64,000 bases of DNA. Origin: Bacillus fonticola. Its GTDB lineage: Bacteria > Bacillota > Bacilli > Bacillales > JC228. The stretch spans positions 548,001 to 612,000 of the forward strand of contig NZ_CP052135.1 in the NCBI RefSeq assembly GCF_012955605.1, read 5' to 3'. Shown in pieces: positions 42,992 to 53,625 of the stretch. Below the pieces are notes generated by a model. It ran no database searches. It was not told the DNA's origin and saw only the letters and a list, made by a program, of their open reading frames with translations. Numbering within the stretch: the stretch's first letter is position 1; every line of letters starts with the position of its first letter. The position numbers were made by a program, and so were the translations under genes.

Positions 42992-45188
42992 TGAACCAAG
43001 TCCGGGTGAGATTCGTGAACGTGCATTATACGCAGAGATGGGACTAAAACACGAAGAATACGAGCGCATTGTAGCGAGTCTTGGAAGAGAACCGAACTTT
43101 ACGGAAACGGGCATCTTTTCCGTGATGTGGTCGGAGCATTGTAGCTACAAACATTCCAAGCCTTACTTGAAACAGTTTCCTACTTCCGGAGAGCGTGTAC
43201 TGCAAGGACCTGGCGAAGGAGCGGGGGTTGTCGACATAGGGGACGGATATGCGGTCGTGTTCAAAATGGAAAGCCACAATCACCCTTCCGCAGTTGAACC
43301 GGTTCAAGGGGCCGCGACAGGTGTGGGCGGAATTTTGCGTGACGTGTTTTCGATGGGAGCTCGTCCTGTGGCGTTATTAAATGCACTACGCTTTGGTAAC
43401 CTGACGTCTCCACGTGTTCCGTTCCTTGTGAAAGGTGTCGTTGAGGGGATTAGCGGTTACGGAAACTGTGTAGGCGTGCCGACAGTTGGAGGCGACGTAC
43501 AGTTTGACGATTCATATGAAGGCAATCCGCTCGTGAACGCCATGTGTGTCGGTTTGATCAAGCATGAAGATTTGCAAAAAGGGGTGGCAAGCGGTGCAGG
43601 GAACGTGGTCATCTATGCTGGGGCAAAAACCGGCAAAGACGGTATCCACGGTGCGACGTTTGCTTCTACTGAATTGACAGATGAGAGTGCTGAGGATCGT
43701 CCAGCTGTTCAAGTAGGGGACCCGTTCTCTGAGAAACAGTTAATGGAAGCTTGCTTAGAAGCGATCTACCTTGATGGTCTAGTAGGGATTCAAGATATGG
43801 GAGCTGCTGGTTTAACGAGTTCTAGTTCAGAAATGGCGTCTAAAGCGGGAATGGGACTGCGTTTAGACTTAGACCAAATCCCAGTTCGGGAAGAGGACAC
43901 GACTCCTTATGAAATGATGTTGTCTGAATCGCAAGAGCGTATGCTACTCGTTGTTGAAAAAGGCAAAGAGGCAGCGTTTCTAGACGTGTTTGCTCGCTAC
44001 GGTTTAGAGGCAGTCGTTTGCGGAGAGGTCATCGAGGAACAAGTATTGGAGTTGTCCCATCGAGGAGAAATTGTGGCCAGTTTGCCGGTGGATGCACTCG
44101 TTGAGGATGCGCCGGTTTACTACGTTCCTGCGGTAGCGCCAGAAAAGGTAGCCGAACCCGCTTGGCACCCTGGAGACGTCTCTATCGAAGAAACCCTTAA
44201 AGGACTTCTGCAGCAACCGACGATCGCCAGCAAAGAGTGGATTTATCGCCAATACGATCACCAAGTACAATCAAATACGGTGACGCCACCAGGGTCAGAT
44301 AGTTCAGTCGTGCGTGTCCGTGGTACGAACAAAGGGCTCAGCTTTACGACAGATTGTAATGCGCGTTATATGAAGCTCGATCCGTATGAAGGTGGAAAGT
44401 ACGTCGTAGCAGAAGCGGCACGGAATTTGACGGCTTCAGGTGCTTTGCCGCTGGCGCTGACAGACTGTTTGAACTACGGCAACCCAGAAAAAGGAGAAAT
44501 AGCGTGGCAACTGCAGGAATCTGTGCGAGGAATGGCAGAAGCGTGTCTTGCCTTGGAAACCCCTGTTGTGAGCGGGAACGTGTCACTTTATAACGAAACA
44601 AAATCGAAAGCCATTGCGCCAACGCCAATGGTCGGCATGGTCGGATTACTGGAGCTAGATGGGCAACCAATAACCCAGTACGCAGTAGCTAGCGATGAGC
44701 GCCTCTATTTGGTCGGTGCACAAGCGGGTTCGTTTGCAGGAAGTGAGCTGCAATACAAGCAGGAAGGACGCGTATTCGGTGAGTTACCTCCTTTGTCACT
44801 TGATGTGGAAGTAGCGCGCCAACAAGCTGTTCGCAAAGCAATTAAAGAAGGACTCCTCTCTAGCTGCCATGACGTAGCAGAGGGTGGCGTGGCGGTGGCT
44901 GTAGCTGAAATGTTGTTCCGTGAGCCAGGCATAGGAGCCACGCTGTACTTACAAACAACTGATGCCATCGTAGAATTATTTGCAGAAGCACCTTCTCGAT
45001 TTGTTTGTACGGTTCCCCAAGAGAAAGAAGCAGCGTTCCTTGCTGCTGTTCCGGACGCTGTCGCCATTGGGAAAACTACGGATACTGACCTTTTCGAAGT
45101 GAAGCAAGGGGATAGGCTTCTTTGCTCGGTGGGTCGCGAAGAGTTGGAATCATTATGGAGAGGGGCACTTGCATGCTACCTGAACTAA
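42978..45188 (+). CDS. purL: FGAM synthase large subunit PurL
   Basis: A 736-residue small-type FGAM synthetase that amidates FGAR with ATP and ammonia, in complex with PurS and PurQ. Motifs are [14 protein letters not shown] near the N terminus, the ATP-binding [13 protein letters not shown] (His loop), [13 protein letters not shown] and the second-half GNVSLYNET and DVAEGG blocks. ATG 42978 follows GGAGGG and overlaps purQ by 14 bases. Confidence 0.98.
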   Translation: MLVRNEPSPGEIRERALYAEMGLKHEEYERIVASLGREPNFTETGIFSVMWSEHCSYKHSKPYLKQFPTSGERVLQGPGEGAGVVDIGDGYAVVFKMESHNHPSAVEPVQGAATGVGGILRDVFSMGARPVALLNALRFGNLTSPRVPFLVKGVVEGISGYGNCVGVPTVGGDVQFDDSYEGNPLVNAMCVGLIKHEDLQKGVASGAGNVVIYAGAKTGKDGIHGATFASTELTDESAEDRPAVQVGDPFSEKQLMEACLEAIYLDGLVGIQDMGAAGLTSSSSEMASKAGMGLRLDLDQIPVREEDTTPYEMMLSESQERMLLVVEKGKEAAFLDVFARYGLEAVVCGEVIEEQVLELSHRGEIVASLPVDALVEDAPVYYVPAVAPEKVAEPAWHPGDVSIEETLKGLLQQPTIASKEWIYRQYDHQVQSNTVTPPGSDSSVVRVRGTNKGLSFTTDCNARYMKLDPYEGGKYVVAEAARNLTASGALPLALTDCLNYGNPEKGEIAWQLQESVRGMAEACLALETPVVSGNVSLYNETKSKAIAPTPMVGMVGLLELDGQPITQYAVASDERLYLVGAQAGSFAGSELQYKQEGRVFGELPPLSLDVEVARQQAVRKAIKEGLLSSCHDVAEGGVAVAVAEMLFREPGIGATLYLQTTDAIVELFAEAPSRFVCTVPQEKEAAFLAAVPDAVAIGKTTDTDLFEVKQGDRLLCSVGREELESLWRGALACYLN

Positions 45189-46630
45189 AGGGATTGAACG
45201 AGGAATGTGGTGTCGTGGCAGTCTGGGGACACGAGCAAGCAGCCGATTTGACTTACTATGGACTTCACAGTTTACAGCACCGTGGTCAAGAAGGGGCAGG
45301 AATTGTGTCGTCTGATGGATTTCAATTAACTGGGGTTAAGGGTGAAGGACTCGTGAGTGAGGTGTTCCGCAAAGATGAGCTTGCGAAGTTGGTAGGTCAT
45401 CGTGCTGCCATTGGTCACGTTCGTTACGCCACTGCAGGAGGTGGCGGTCTGGAAAACGTCCAGCCGCTACTCTTTCACTCTCAAACGGGCAGTTTAGCGC
45501 TAGCGCACAATGGCAACCTCGTGAATGCAGACGAGAAAAAGGCGGAACTCGAGCAGCAAGGGAGTATTTTTCAAACGAGCTCAGACACAGAAGTTGTCGC
45601 ACACTTGATTAAAAGAAGTCGCACCTCAACTTTACAAGGCAAAATTAAAGAAGCACTTTGCCAAGTAGACGGAGCCTTTGCTTTCTTGTTTTTGACAGAA
45701 GATGAGCTTCACGTTGCCCAGGACCCGTATGGTTTACGTCCACTTTCATTGGGGAAACTTGGTGACGCGTACGTGATTGCGTCAGAAACGTGTGCGCTTG
45801 ATGTGATGGGTGCAGAGTTTGTAAAGGATCTAGTCCCTGGGGAAATTACGACGATTACTGCAGAGGGTCTTCGCAGTGAACGGTATACAAAGGAAGCTCC
45901 GCGTGCGATGTGTAGCATGGAGTATGTGTATTTCTCTAGACCGGATAGTAATATTGACGGAATTAATGTCCATACAGCTCGAAAACAGCTCGGAAAAGAA
46001 CTGTACAAGGAAGCTCCAATAGAAGCGGATCTTGTGACAGGGGTTCCTGATTCAAGTATTTCAGCAGCAATTGGGTATGCCGAGGCTTCAGGCATTCCGT
46101 ATGAAATGGGGCTTCTGAAAAATCGCTACGTGGGTCGAACTTTTATTCAACCTTCCCAATCTCTTCGTGAGGAAGGGGTAAAGATGAAGCTGTCTGCTGT
46201 GCGTAAAGTAGTCGAAGGGAAACGCGTCGTGATGGTTGACGATTCTATTGTGCGGGGGACGACAAGTAGACGCATCGTTCGCTTATTAAAAGAAGCAGGA
46301 GCAACTGAAGTCCACGTTCGTATTAGTTCACCACCGATTACACATCCGTGTTTTTATGGTATCGACACGTCAAAGCAAGAGGAATTGATCGCAGCGACTC
46401 ATTCAGTAGAAGAAATTCTTGAGTTGATCGGCGCTGATTCTCTTTCTTATCTTTCTGTCGAGGGTCTTGCTAAAGGAATTGGTCGACATGAAGAAGTGAG
46501 TAAGTGTGGGCAATGTCTCGCTTGCTTCACTGGGATGTACCCGACTCCTGTATCATTGCCGTTACTAACATCAAGAGAGGAGCGTGGGGCAGCGTGTCAA
46601 GAGCGTACACAGAAGCTGGTGTCAATTTAG
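45173..46630 (+). CDS. purF: Amidophosphoribosyltransferase PurF
   Basis: The committed step of purine synthesis: PRPP plus glutamine to phosphoribosylamine. It has 485 residues. An 11-residue propeptide ([11 protein letters not shown]) precedes the N-terminal nucleophile C12, as in the B. subtilis type. The PRPP loop is [13 protein letters not shown]. Cys residues in [10 protein letters not shown] and CGQCLACF match the 4Fe-4S ligands. ATG 45173 overlaps purL by 16 bases. The family is feedback-inhibited by AMP and GMP. Confidence 0.97.
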   Translation: MLPELKGLNEECGVVAVWGHEQAADLTYYGLHSLQHRGQEGAGIVSSDGFQLTGVKGEGLVSEVFRKDELAKLVGHRAAIGHVRYATAGGGGLENVQPLLFHSQTGSLALAHNGNLVNADEKKAELEQQGSIFQTSSDTEVVAHLIKRSRTSTLQGKIKEALCQVDGAFAFLFLTEDELHVAQDPYGLRPLSLGKLGDAYVIASETCALDVMGAEFVKDLVPGEITTITAEGLRSERYTKEAPRAMCSMEYVYFSRPDSNIDGINVHTARKQLGKELYKEAPIEADLVTGVPDSSISAAIGYAEASGIPYEMGLLKNRYVGRTFIQPSQSLREEGVKMKLSAVRKVVEGKRVVMVDDSIVRGTTSRRIVRLLKEAGATEVHVRISSPPITHPCFYGIDTSKQEELIAATHSVEEILELIGADSLSYLSVEGLAKGIGRHEEVSKCGQCLACFTGMYPTPVSLPLLTSREERGAACQERTQKLVSI

Positions 46631-47649
46631 AGAACGGGTATGAGTCGGTTCGGCGTATTACCCCTCATTTGGAAAAGACAAAGCGCCTAGGCAGTCTCCC
46701 GTTTCAAGGTGGTTTTGGGGCAATGTTTGATTTGTCTGCGCTTAACTTGAAGGAGCCTGTACTCGTATCGGGAACAGATGGTGTTGGGACAAAGTTAAAA
46801 GTGGCTTTTACGATGAACGAGCACGGTGGTATTGGGCAAGACGTCGTCGCGATGTGTGTGAACGACATTGTTGCCCAAGGTGCTGAACCCCTATACTTTT
46901 TAGACTATCTTGCTACTGGACATTTGCAGCCAGAGCAAGCAGAAGCGATCGTTGGGGGTATTGCGGCTGCTTGTGAACAAGTAGGAGCCGCGTTGATCGG
47001 TGGAGAAACAGCGGAAATGCCAGGTATGTATGCAGCAGGGGAATACGATGTGGCTGGGTTTGCTGTTGGAGCGTGCGAAAAACCTGATATTATCACAGGC
47101 ACTGAAGTCAAGTCTGGGGACGTTGTGATCGGACTCTCGTCAACAGGTGTGCATAGTAATGGTTTCTCTTTGATTCGTCATTGGATGGATACGTATACGA
47201 TTCCTTACGACCGTTATGTAGATGTGCTTGGTGAAACGGTTGGTGAGGCTTTGTTGCGCCCAACTGCTTTGTACGCAAAGGCTTTACAAGCTGTACGACA
47301 AAAAGTCACTGTAAAAGGGTGCGCCCACATTACAGGCGGTGGTTTTTTAGAAAATATTCCGCGGACTCTTCCTGAAGGTCTTGGGGTAGAACTAGATTTA
47401 TCGAGCTGGACTGTGCCTGCTGTGTTTTCTTACTTCCATGAGGTGACGGGGGTCTCCTATGAGGAAATGCGTGACGTTTTTAATGTTGGAATTGGTATGG
47501 TGGTGATCGTTCGTCCAGAAGATGCACCAGAAACTTTACAAACCTTACAAAATGCAGGGGAGAAAGCATCAATGATGGGTACCGTTGTGCAGCGGGAAGG
47601 AGTGTCTTACATTGGTGAACATAATGTCCTCTTCGGAACACGTGCGTAA
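46594..47649 (+). CDS. purM: Phosphoribosylformylglycinamidine cyclo-ligase PurM
   Basis: A 351-residue AIR synthetase that closes the imidazole ring. The start is GTG 46594 ([15 protein letters not shown], read as Met), preceded by AGAGAGGAG; it lies 37 bases inside purF. Key blocks are GTDGVGTKLK (about 60-69), GGETAEMPGMY and HITGGGFLENIPR. It is homologous in fold to PurL. Confidence 0.96.
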   Translation: MSRAYTEAGVNLENGYESVRRITPHLEKTKRLGSLPFQGGFGAMFDLSALNLKEPVLVSGTDGVGTKLKVAFTMNEHGGIGQDVVAMCVNDIVAQGAEPLYFLDYLATGHLQPEQAEAIVGGIAAACEQVGAALIGGETAEMPGMYAAGEYDVAGFAVGACEKPDIITGTEVKSGDVVIGLSSTGVHSNGFSLIRHWMDTYTIPYDRYVDVLGETVGEALLRPTALYAKALQAVRQKVTVKGCAHITGGGFLENIPRTLPEGLGVELDLSSWTVPAVFSYFHEVTGVSYEEMRDVFNVGIGMVVIVRPEDAPETLQTLQNAGEKASMMGTVVQREGVSYIGEHNVLFGTRA

Positions 47650-48283
47650 TATCGCTGTCTTTGCTTCAGGGAACGGCAGTAATTTCGGGCGGTTTCTAGA
47701 TGAAGAAGCAAATGGCAACTTCCCTGGACGAATTGTGTTGTTCGTAACAGACAAACCAGGCTGCTATGCGCAAAAGCGGGCGGAGGAGCATGGGATTCCA
47801 GTGTTCAGCTTTTCTCCGAAGGATTACGGGTCGAAGGAAGAGTTTGAACAAGAAATTTTACGTGAGCTGGCACAAGCAGGGGGATACTGGCTTGTACTGG
47901 CTGGGTATATGCGCCTTGTCGGTCCGGTACTTTTACAGGCATACAGAGGGCGTATTGTAAACATTCACCCTTCCCTTTTGCCAGCCTTTCCGGGGAAAGA
48001 TGCCGTTGGCCAAGCATTATCTTACGGAGTGAAGTGGACGGGTGTGACCGTTCACCAAGTGGATGAGGGAATGGACACGGGGCCAATCATTGCGCAAGAG
48101 GTTGTCGCTATTGCAATGGGTGACAGTCGCGAAGCATTGCAGGTGCGTATTCAAGCGGTGGAACATGCTTTGTACCCGAAAACTGTGGCTAAACTGATAC
48201 AATGGACGCTGAACAATATGACATCAAACTTCGAGGTGAATTCTGTTGACAACAAAACGCGCATTGCTGAGCGTATCGAATAA
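47624..48283 (+). CDS. purN: GAR transformylase PurN
   Basis: A 219-residue folate-dependent enzyme that formylates GAR with 10-formyl-THF. It has ASGNGSNF near the N terminus (phosphate loop), NIHPSLLPAFPG with catalytic Asn and His, and the VDEGMDTGPII loop with Asp. ATG 47624 lies 26 bases inside purM. Its C-terminal ~20 residues extend beyond the usual length because the frame runs 38 bases into purH. Confidence 0.95.
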   Translation: MSSSEHVRNIAVFASGNGSNFGRFLDEEANGNFPGRIVLFVTDKPGCYAQKRAEEHGIPVFSFSPKDYGSKEEFEQEILRELAQAGGYWLVLAGYMRLVGPVLLQAYRGRIVNIHPSLLPAFPGKDAVGQALSYGVKWTGVTVHQVDEGMDTGPIIAQEVVAIAMGDSREALQVRIQAVEHALYPKTVAKLIQWTLNNMTSNFEVNSVDNKTRIAERIE

Positions 48284-49781
48284 AGAAGGACTCGTCCCTT
48301 TTGCAAAAGGGCTAGTGGAAGCCGGGTATGAACTCGTCTCTACAGGAGGAACGAAACGAGCATTAGAGGAAGCGGGGTTGCCAGTTCAACAAGTGGGGGA
48401 CATCACAGGGTTTCCTGAGATTTTAGGAGGACGTGTGAAGTCGCTCCATCCGCTTATACATGGAGGGCTTCTTGCCGATGTAGACGATCCGGCGCATAGA
48501 GAACAACTTGAAGAAAACGGTGTGACACCTATTCAAGTCGTGTGTGTGAACTTGTATCCGTTCAAAGAGACGATTTCAGGGAGCAGCGTCACATGGGAAG
48601 ATGCTGTCGAGAATATTGATATCGGTGGTCCAGCGATGCTACGGGCTTCTGCCAAAAATCACAAACACGTGACAATTGTCGTGGACCCGGCTGATTATAA
48701 AGCTGTGCTTGCAGAGTTGCAAATGGATGGCACGACTTCTTTACAAACAAGAAAGCGTCTCGCGGCGAAAGGGTTCCGTCATACAGCTGCTTACGACGCA
48801 TTGATTGCACAATACTTTACGGAGGCAGTGGAGGAGACGTTCCCAGAACAGTATACCGTCACGTTTGAACGGAAGCAGGCACTTCGCTACGGAGAGAACC
48901 CTCATCAGGCAGCAGCATTTTACGAAATGCCAATCGCACATGAGGCGACACTCGCAAAACACGTCCAGCTTCATGGAAAGGAGTTATCCTACAATAACAT
49001 ACAAGACGTCAATGCAGCACTAGAAATTGTGCGAGAGTTTGAGAAACCGACTGCAGTGGCCGTTAAGCATATGAATCCTTGTGGTGTCGGGACAGCTGCT
49101 ACCGTCCAGGAAGCCTACAAAAAAGCGTGCGAAGCCGATCCAATTTCTATTTTTGGGGGCATTGTCGCGGTAAATGAACCAGTAAATAAGGAACTCGCTA
49201 TGGAATTGAAAAAGATTTTCTTGGAAATCATTTTGGCGCCATCTTTCACAGATGAGGCGCTTGAAGTGTTAACAACGAAGAAAAACTTACGATTGCTCAC
49301 GCTTCCTGTGCGTTCACAGTCACCGAAGCAAACGAAGCTGACGTCCGTTTCAGGTGGGATTTTGCAACAAGACGAAAACCGCGATTTGTATGAAGGCGAG
49401 CTTCACATCGCAACAGACCGTGAACCGACAGCCGATGAATGGCGAGCGCTCGAATTAGGATGGCGTGTTGTGAAGCATGTGAAGTCGAACGCGATTGTCG
49501 TCAGTGATCACGAAAAGACGTTGGGAATCGGAGCGGGACAAATGAACCGAGTCGGTGCTGCGAACATTGCGCTCGAACAAGCAGGACAAAAAGCGCAGGG
49601 TGCTATATTAGCATCAGATGCCTTCTTCCCGATGGACGACACAGTAGAAGCTGCAGCTAAAGCAGGTATTACCGCGATTATTCAACCAGGTGGATCAATT
49701 CGGGACGCAGAATCCATTGCAAAAGCGAACGAATACGGTATCGCGATGGTATTTACAGGGATGCGCCATTTTACACATTAA
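48246..49781 (+). CDS. purH: Bifunctional AICAR transformylase/IMP cyclohydrolase PurH
   Basis: A 511-residue enzyme catalysing the last two steps to IMP. The N-terminal cyclohydrolase (MGS-like fold) has VSTGGTKRALEEAG near 32-45, and the C-terminal AICAR transformylase has KHMNPCGVG near residue 276 with the catalytic Lys-His. The start is TTG 48246 eight bases after GAGGTG, giving MTTKRALLSVSNK, which matches the B. subtilis start. It overlaps purN by 38 bases. Confidence 0.97.
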   Translation: MTTKRALLSVSNKEGLVPFAKGLVEAGYELVSTGGTKRALEEAGLPVQQVGDITGFPEILGGRVKSLHPLIHGGLLADVDDPAHREQLEENGVTPIQVVCVNLYPFKETISGSSVTWEDAVENIDIGGPAMLRASAKNHKHVTIVVDPADYKAVLAELQMDGTTSLQTRKRLAAKGFRHTAAYDALIAQYFTEAVEETFPEQYTVTFERKQALRYGENPHQAAAFYEMPIAHEATLAKHVQLHGKELSYNNIQDVNAALEIVREFEKPTAVAVKHMNPCGVGTAATVQEAYKKACEADPISIFGGIVAVNEPVNKELAMELKKIFLEIILAPSFTDEALEVLTTKKNLRLLTLPVRSQSPKQTKLTSVSGGILQQDENRDLYEGELHIATDREPTADEWRALELGWRVVKHVKSNAIVVSDHEKTLGIGAGQMNRVGAANIALEQAGQKAQGAILASDAFFPMDDTVEAAAKAGITAIIQPGGSIRDAESIAKANEYGIAMVFTGMRHFTH

Positions 49782-49846
49782 TTTGCGGTATACGCGGTAC
49801 CGGTTGACTACCGGGAAAGGGCAGTTTACTGGGGGAGGTTTCAGTT

Positions 49847-51094
49847 ATGAATGTGTTGGTGATTGGAAAGGGTGGGCGAGAGCATGCGATTTGTAAGGCG
49901 CTTTTGCGAGATCCTGCTGTGGAGACAATTTTCGTTGCACCGGGTAATCCGGGGATGAAGGCGGATGCGACGCTTGTTCCGATTGAAGAGCGAGAGCACG
50001 AGAAGTTGGTTGCCTTTGCAAAAGAAAATGAGGTTGATCTTACCATTGTCGGTCCGGAGGCGCCTCTTGTTGAGGGGATTGCGAATACGTTTCAACAGGC
50101 TAACCTAGCTGTTTTTGGTCCATCCCAAGCCGCTGCACAATTGGAAGGAAGTAAAGCTTTTGCGAAAGAGTTTATGAGGCGTCATGAGATTCCGACAGCT
50201 ACGTACGCAGTATTTCATAACGATCCTGAAGCTGCGAAAGCGTATGTTGCGAAAATGGGCGCGCCGATTGTTGTAAAAGCGGACGGGTTAGCGGCTGGAA
50301 AAGGGGTTGTCGTTGCTTTCTCAGTAAAGGAAGCTTTTGGGGCCATTGATGCGACAAGTAAACAACTTGGTGAAGCTGGAAGTACAATTGTCCTTGAGGA
50401 GTATTTACAAGGAGAAGAATGTTCCTTTATGGCATTCGTGTACGGGGAGACGGTGGTACCCCTAGCATTGGCGCAAGACTACAAGCGAGCGTTTGACGGT
50501 GGTCGGGGTCCTAATACAGGAGGCATGGGTGCTATTTCCCCTGTTCCACATCTCACTTCTATTGAGGAAGAGGCGATCCACACCATTTTACAACCGACAG
50601 CAAGTGGTCTGGTTGTAGATGGAACCCCGTTTTGCGGTATTTTGTATGCAGGGTTAATGGTGACAGAGGACGGGCCAAAGGTAATCGAGTTTAACGTCCG
50701 CTTTGGGGACCCGGAAACAGAGGTGGTTTTACCTCGATTAGAAAGCCCTCTTGCGCAAATTATAGTAGATTTACTTCAAGAGAAACCTGTTCATTTAACG
50801 TGGTCTGAGGAGACAGTGTGCGGAGTCGTTGTGGCAGCAGAAGGGTATCCTCACCAACCCCGTACCGGTAAAGCGCTCCCTAACATCTCTGTAGAGGACA
50901 TTTGCTTTGCGGGTGTTAGTGAGCACCAGGGATCGTTTTTATCTGCAGGGGGACGCGTATGCATTGTCACCGCAAAAAAACCTTCCCTTACAGAAGCGAG
51001 ACGTGCCGTGTATGAACGACTGAATGCTCATCATTGGGAAGGCTTCTTTTATCGGAATGACATTGCGCGTACTAGGCCGATTGCGCTTACTTAG
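49847..51094 (+). CDS. purD: Glycinamide ribonucleotide synthetase PurD
   Basis: A 415-residue ATP-grasp ligase joining glycine to phosphoribosylamine. Motifs are VIGKGGREHAI (4-14), VVKADGLAAGKGVVV (ATP loop), GPNTGGMGAISP and EFNVRFGDPETEVVLP. GGGGGAGG precedes the ATG. It is the last gene of the pur operon. Its stop codon overlaps the end of a small convergent gene on the other strand. Confidence 0.97.
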   Translation: MNVLVIGKGGREHAICKALLRDPAVETIFVAPGNPGMKADATLVPIEEREHEKLVAFAKENEVDLTIVGPEAPLVEGIANTFQQANLAVFGPSQAAAQLEGSKAFAKEFMRRHEIPTATYAVFHNDPEAAKAYVAKMGAPIVVKADGLAAGKGVVVAFSVKEAFGAIDATSKQLGEAGSTIVLEEYLQGEECSFMAFVYGETVVPLALAQDYKRAFDGGRGPNTGGMGAISPVPHLTSIEEEAIHTILQPTASGLVVDGTPFCGILYAGLMVTEDGPKVIEFNVRFGDPETEVVLPRLESPLAQIIVDLLQEKPVHLTWSEETVCGVVVAAEGYPHQPRTGKALPNISVEDICFAGVSEHQGSFLSAGGRVCIVTAKKPSLTEARRAVYERLNAHHWEGFFYRNDIARTRPIALT

Positions 51095-51210
51095 GTTCGG
51101 TGTCGTGGCTTTTTTCGTGACCGTCTCAAGTAAGTGTATACTAGGGCAATAATCGAACCGATGAGTGTAATGAGAATGAATGACATATCGGTCAAGTATT
51201 CCATGAACAC
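51091..51210 (-). CDS. EYxxD-motif small membrane protein
   Basis: A 39-codon gene on the minus strand. Translation from GTG 51210 gives MFMEYLTDMSFILI, a single hydrophobic helix, then a strongly basic tail (LRRSRKKPRHRT). AAGGAGTG sits seven bases before the GTG; an ATG at 51204 is the alternative. The EYLTD near the N terminus matches the EYxxD small membrane protein family known in Bacillales. The function is unknown. It overlaps the purD stop by four bases, tail to tail. Its size makes it easy to miss. Confidence 0.75.
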   Translation of the reverse strand: MFMEYLTDMSFILITLIGSIIALVYTYLRRSRKKPRHRT

Positions 51211-51231
51211 GGGCGCTCACTCCTTAGAACG

Positions 51232-51262
51232 AAGAGGTCAGACAACACGTGCTGACCTCTTT
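51232..51262. terminator. Hairpin between DUF2892 gene and EYxxD gene
   Basis: AAGAGGTCAG/CTGACCTCTT, a perfect 10-bp stem. T-runs are short on both sides, so it may be a partial terminator downstream of the minus-strand DUF2892 gene. Confidence 0.6.
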
Positions 51263-51267
51263 GATGT

Positions 51268-51660
51268 TTACTTGTCGAGCTGATCAAAAGCTTGCTGAAT
51301 GTTGCTCTCTAAATCTCCAAGGTTGTCCGGTGTATGCTGCTTCTCTGGCGCATGGTCATAGTCATCCTTCTTGTTAGAAGAGAAAAGGTTTTTCGCACCA
51401 TTTGTCATGTTTTTGGCGCCTTTTTTCATATCAAAATCCTTCTCATTCATCATCGTATTTCCCTTATCGAACAAATCGACCACTGGACAGTAACGCACGA
51501 TTCCTTCGGCGACCTTCATTGCCCCTAACATAGCGACCCACAAATAAGCATCTCTCCATGGGCGACGCGTTAGTTTCGCTGTTGACCATGCGAGCATAGT
51601 AAAACCACACGTTATGCGGATTAATGCGTTCATAATCCCGATGTTTTGCTGAACTTTCAT
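51268..51660 (-). CDS. DUF2892 membrane protein
   Basis: A 130-residue protein. The N-terminal ~65 residues form the DUF2892 (YgaP-like membrane) domain with two helices and the pattern NIGIMNALIRITCGF...RYCPVV. The C-terminal half is hydrophilic and rich in Asn, Lys and Asp, ending ESNIQQAFDQLDK. ATG 51660 follows AAAGGGGGG; the upstream frame to 51702 is rejected. The function is unknown. DUF2892 domains are often fused to rhodanese, which is absent here. Confidence 0.85.
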   Translation of the reverse strand: MKVQQNIGIMNALIRITCGFTMLAWSTAKLTRRPWRDAYLWVAMLGAMKVAEGIVRYCPVVDLFDKGNTMMNEKDFDMKKGAKNMTNGAKNLFSSNKKDDYDHAPEKQHTPDNLGDLESNIQQAFDQLDK

Positions 51661-51791
51661 AATGGGTAGCCCCCCTTTTATTTTTTTGAAAAGTGTACAC
51701 AACTGCTACTGTGTTTTCCAGAAAAGTATGGTAGGATAATGGTACATTTCCTATATGGATGCGTTTACAATTAATAGAGGAGGGAACGAAC

Positions 51792-53540
51792 ATGTATGAT
51801 CAACGGTATCGTTGGAATAACAAAACATTACGAGAACATGTTGCCGTACTTGATGGAAAGCGATCTCCATCCATCGTCATCCAACACGCGACCATTTATC
51901 AGCCTTCCCTCCGTTCGTGGGTGAAAACGACGGTCTGGATCGATCGAGACCGGATTGTATTTGTGGGTGACAAATTTCCGGGTCAAGTCGATCTATCTTG
52001 TGAAATAATAGATGCTAGTGGATTGTACCTTGTAGCTGGGTACATTGAACCGCATGCACATCCATTTCAGTTATATAATCCCCAAACGTTAGGCGACTAT
52101 GCATTACAAACAGGAACCACTACGTTGGTGAACGACAATCTACTACTCGCTTTACAACAAGATAAAAAGAAAGCGTTTTCTTTTTTGGAAGACATGAAAT
52201 CACATCCTGCAAGCATGTTTTGGTGGGCTCGTTACGACTCTCAAACCGAGTTGTACGAGGAAGAGGCCACATTTTCCCACCAGCGAGTGCAGTCATTTGT
52301 TCAGCATGACGGTGTATTGCAGGGCGGAGAGCTGACGAGCTGGCCGCGACTTCTCGAGGGGGATGACTTGCTACTTCACTGGATTCAAGAGACAAAGCGT
52401 GCGAGGAAACCAATAGAAGGTCATTTACCGGGAGCCTCTTCCAACACTCTTGCAAAATTGAAGCTTCTTGGTGTTGATAGCGACCATGAGTCCATGACAG
52501 GTGAAGAGGTCAGGAATCGCCTTATGCACGGATACACAGTGACTTTGCGGCATTCGTCCATTCGACCTGACCTAGCGAATTTATTGAAAGATTTGCTTGA
52601 AATGGGCATTACGTGTTGGGATCAATTTTTGTTAACAACGGATGGTTCGACGCCGTCCTTTTACGGGAATGGCATGCTAGACGAGTGTGTACGAATTGTC
52701 ATAGAGGCTGGTATCTCACCGGAAGATGCATACAGCATGGTCACGTATAATCCAGCTCGCCACTTTGGTATTCACCATGAACATGGTCTTATCGCTACGG
52801 GGCGGGTAGCAAATATTAATTTTTTGAGTAGTCCAACCGAACCTACCCCTGTACACACGCTAGCAAAAGGAAAATGGGTGAGGAAAAATGGAGAAGCCGT
52901 TCTTTACGAAGCCGCAGCTATTCCGTGGGAAAAAAGAGGATTTTCTTCTTTAGACTTATCATGGGATTTAACTCATGATGACTTGCAATTCTCGATGCCA
53001 ATAGGCGTTCATATGCGTAACGCAGTCATTACCGTTCCATATTCTGTTGAGATTGATATGAGCATTGACGAAATATCAGAGGATCATGACGAATGCTTCT
53101 TTATGTTAATAGACCGCAATGGAAAATGGAGAGTGAACACTGCTTTAAAAGGGTTTGCCAATCAAATCGGTGGGTTTGCTTCGTCATTTTCGAATAGCGG
53201 TGATATTTTCGTAATAGGAAAGCGAAAAGAGGATATGTTAGTTGCGTTCCGCCGCATGAAAGAGCTCGGTGGTGGCATTGTGTTAGCAGAACGTGGTGAG
53301 GTATTACACGAAATTCCACTTCCTTATAATGGGTTATTATCAGATCAACCGATGGAAGAAGTTATGCGTATGGAGGAACAGTTGAAGAAGATGCTTGAAG
53401 AACGTGGCTATACTTTCGGTGATCCCATTTACACACTATTATTTTTCTCGTCAACACATTTACCTTATGTTCGTCTAACACAAAGAGGTTTGTACGATGT
53501 GATGAAAAAAGTGATACTGTTTCCGAGTGTAGTGCGTTAA
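51792..53540 (+). CDS. yerA: Adenine deaminase-like amidohydrolase YerA
   Basis: A 582-residue amidohydrolase-superfamily protein close to adenine deaminase (AdeC). HxH metal ligands are in GYIEPHAHPF (near residue 90), with further TTTLVNDNLLLA, EGHLPGAS and GNGMLDECV blocks along the barrel. ATG 51792 follows GAGGAGGG. It sits in the same place as B. subtilis yerA, just after the pur operon. The substrate is assumed to be adenine or a related purine; some key residues differ from AdeC, so activity is uncertain. Confidence 0.88.
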   Translation: MYDQRYRWNNKTLREHVAVLDGKRSPSIVIQHATIYQPSLRSWVKTTVWIDRDRIVFVGDKFPGQVDLSCEIIDASGLYLVAGYIEPHAHPFQLYNPQTLGDYALQTGTTTLVNDNLLLALQQDKKKAFSFLEDMKSHPASMFWWARYDSQTELYEEEATFSHQRVQSFVQHDGVLQGGELTSWPRLLEGDDLLLHWIQETKRARKPIEGHLPGASSNTLAKLKLLGVDSDHESMTGEEVRNRLMHGYTVTLRHSSIRPDLANLLKDLLEMGITCWDQFLLTTDGSTPSFYGNGMLDECVRIVIEAGISPEDAYSMVTYNPARHFGIHHEHGLIATGRVANINFLSSPTEPTPVHTLAKGKWVRKNGEAVLYEAAAIPWEKRGFSSLDLSWDLTHDDLQFSMPIGVHMRNAVITVPYSVEIDMSIDEISEDHDECFFMLIDRNGKWRVNTALKGFANQIGGFASSFSNSGDIFVIGKRKEDMLVAFRRMKELGGGIVLAERGEVLHEIPLPYNGLLSDQPMEEVMRMEEQLKKMLEERGYTFGDPIYTLLFFSSTHLPYVRLTQRGLYDVMKKVILFPSVVR

Positions 53541-53625
53541 ACTAAGAAAGTACCGTCATAATAAACACAGTAACATCGAGTAGACACCATAAGAACTGTG
53601 TGTAAGGAAAAGGTGAAAAGAAGCT

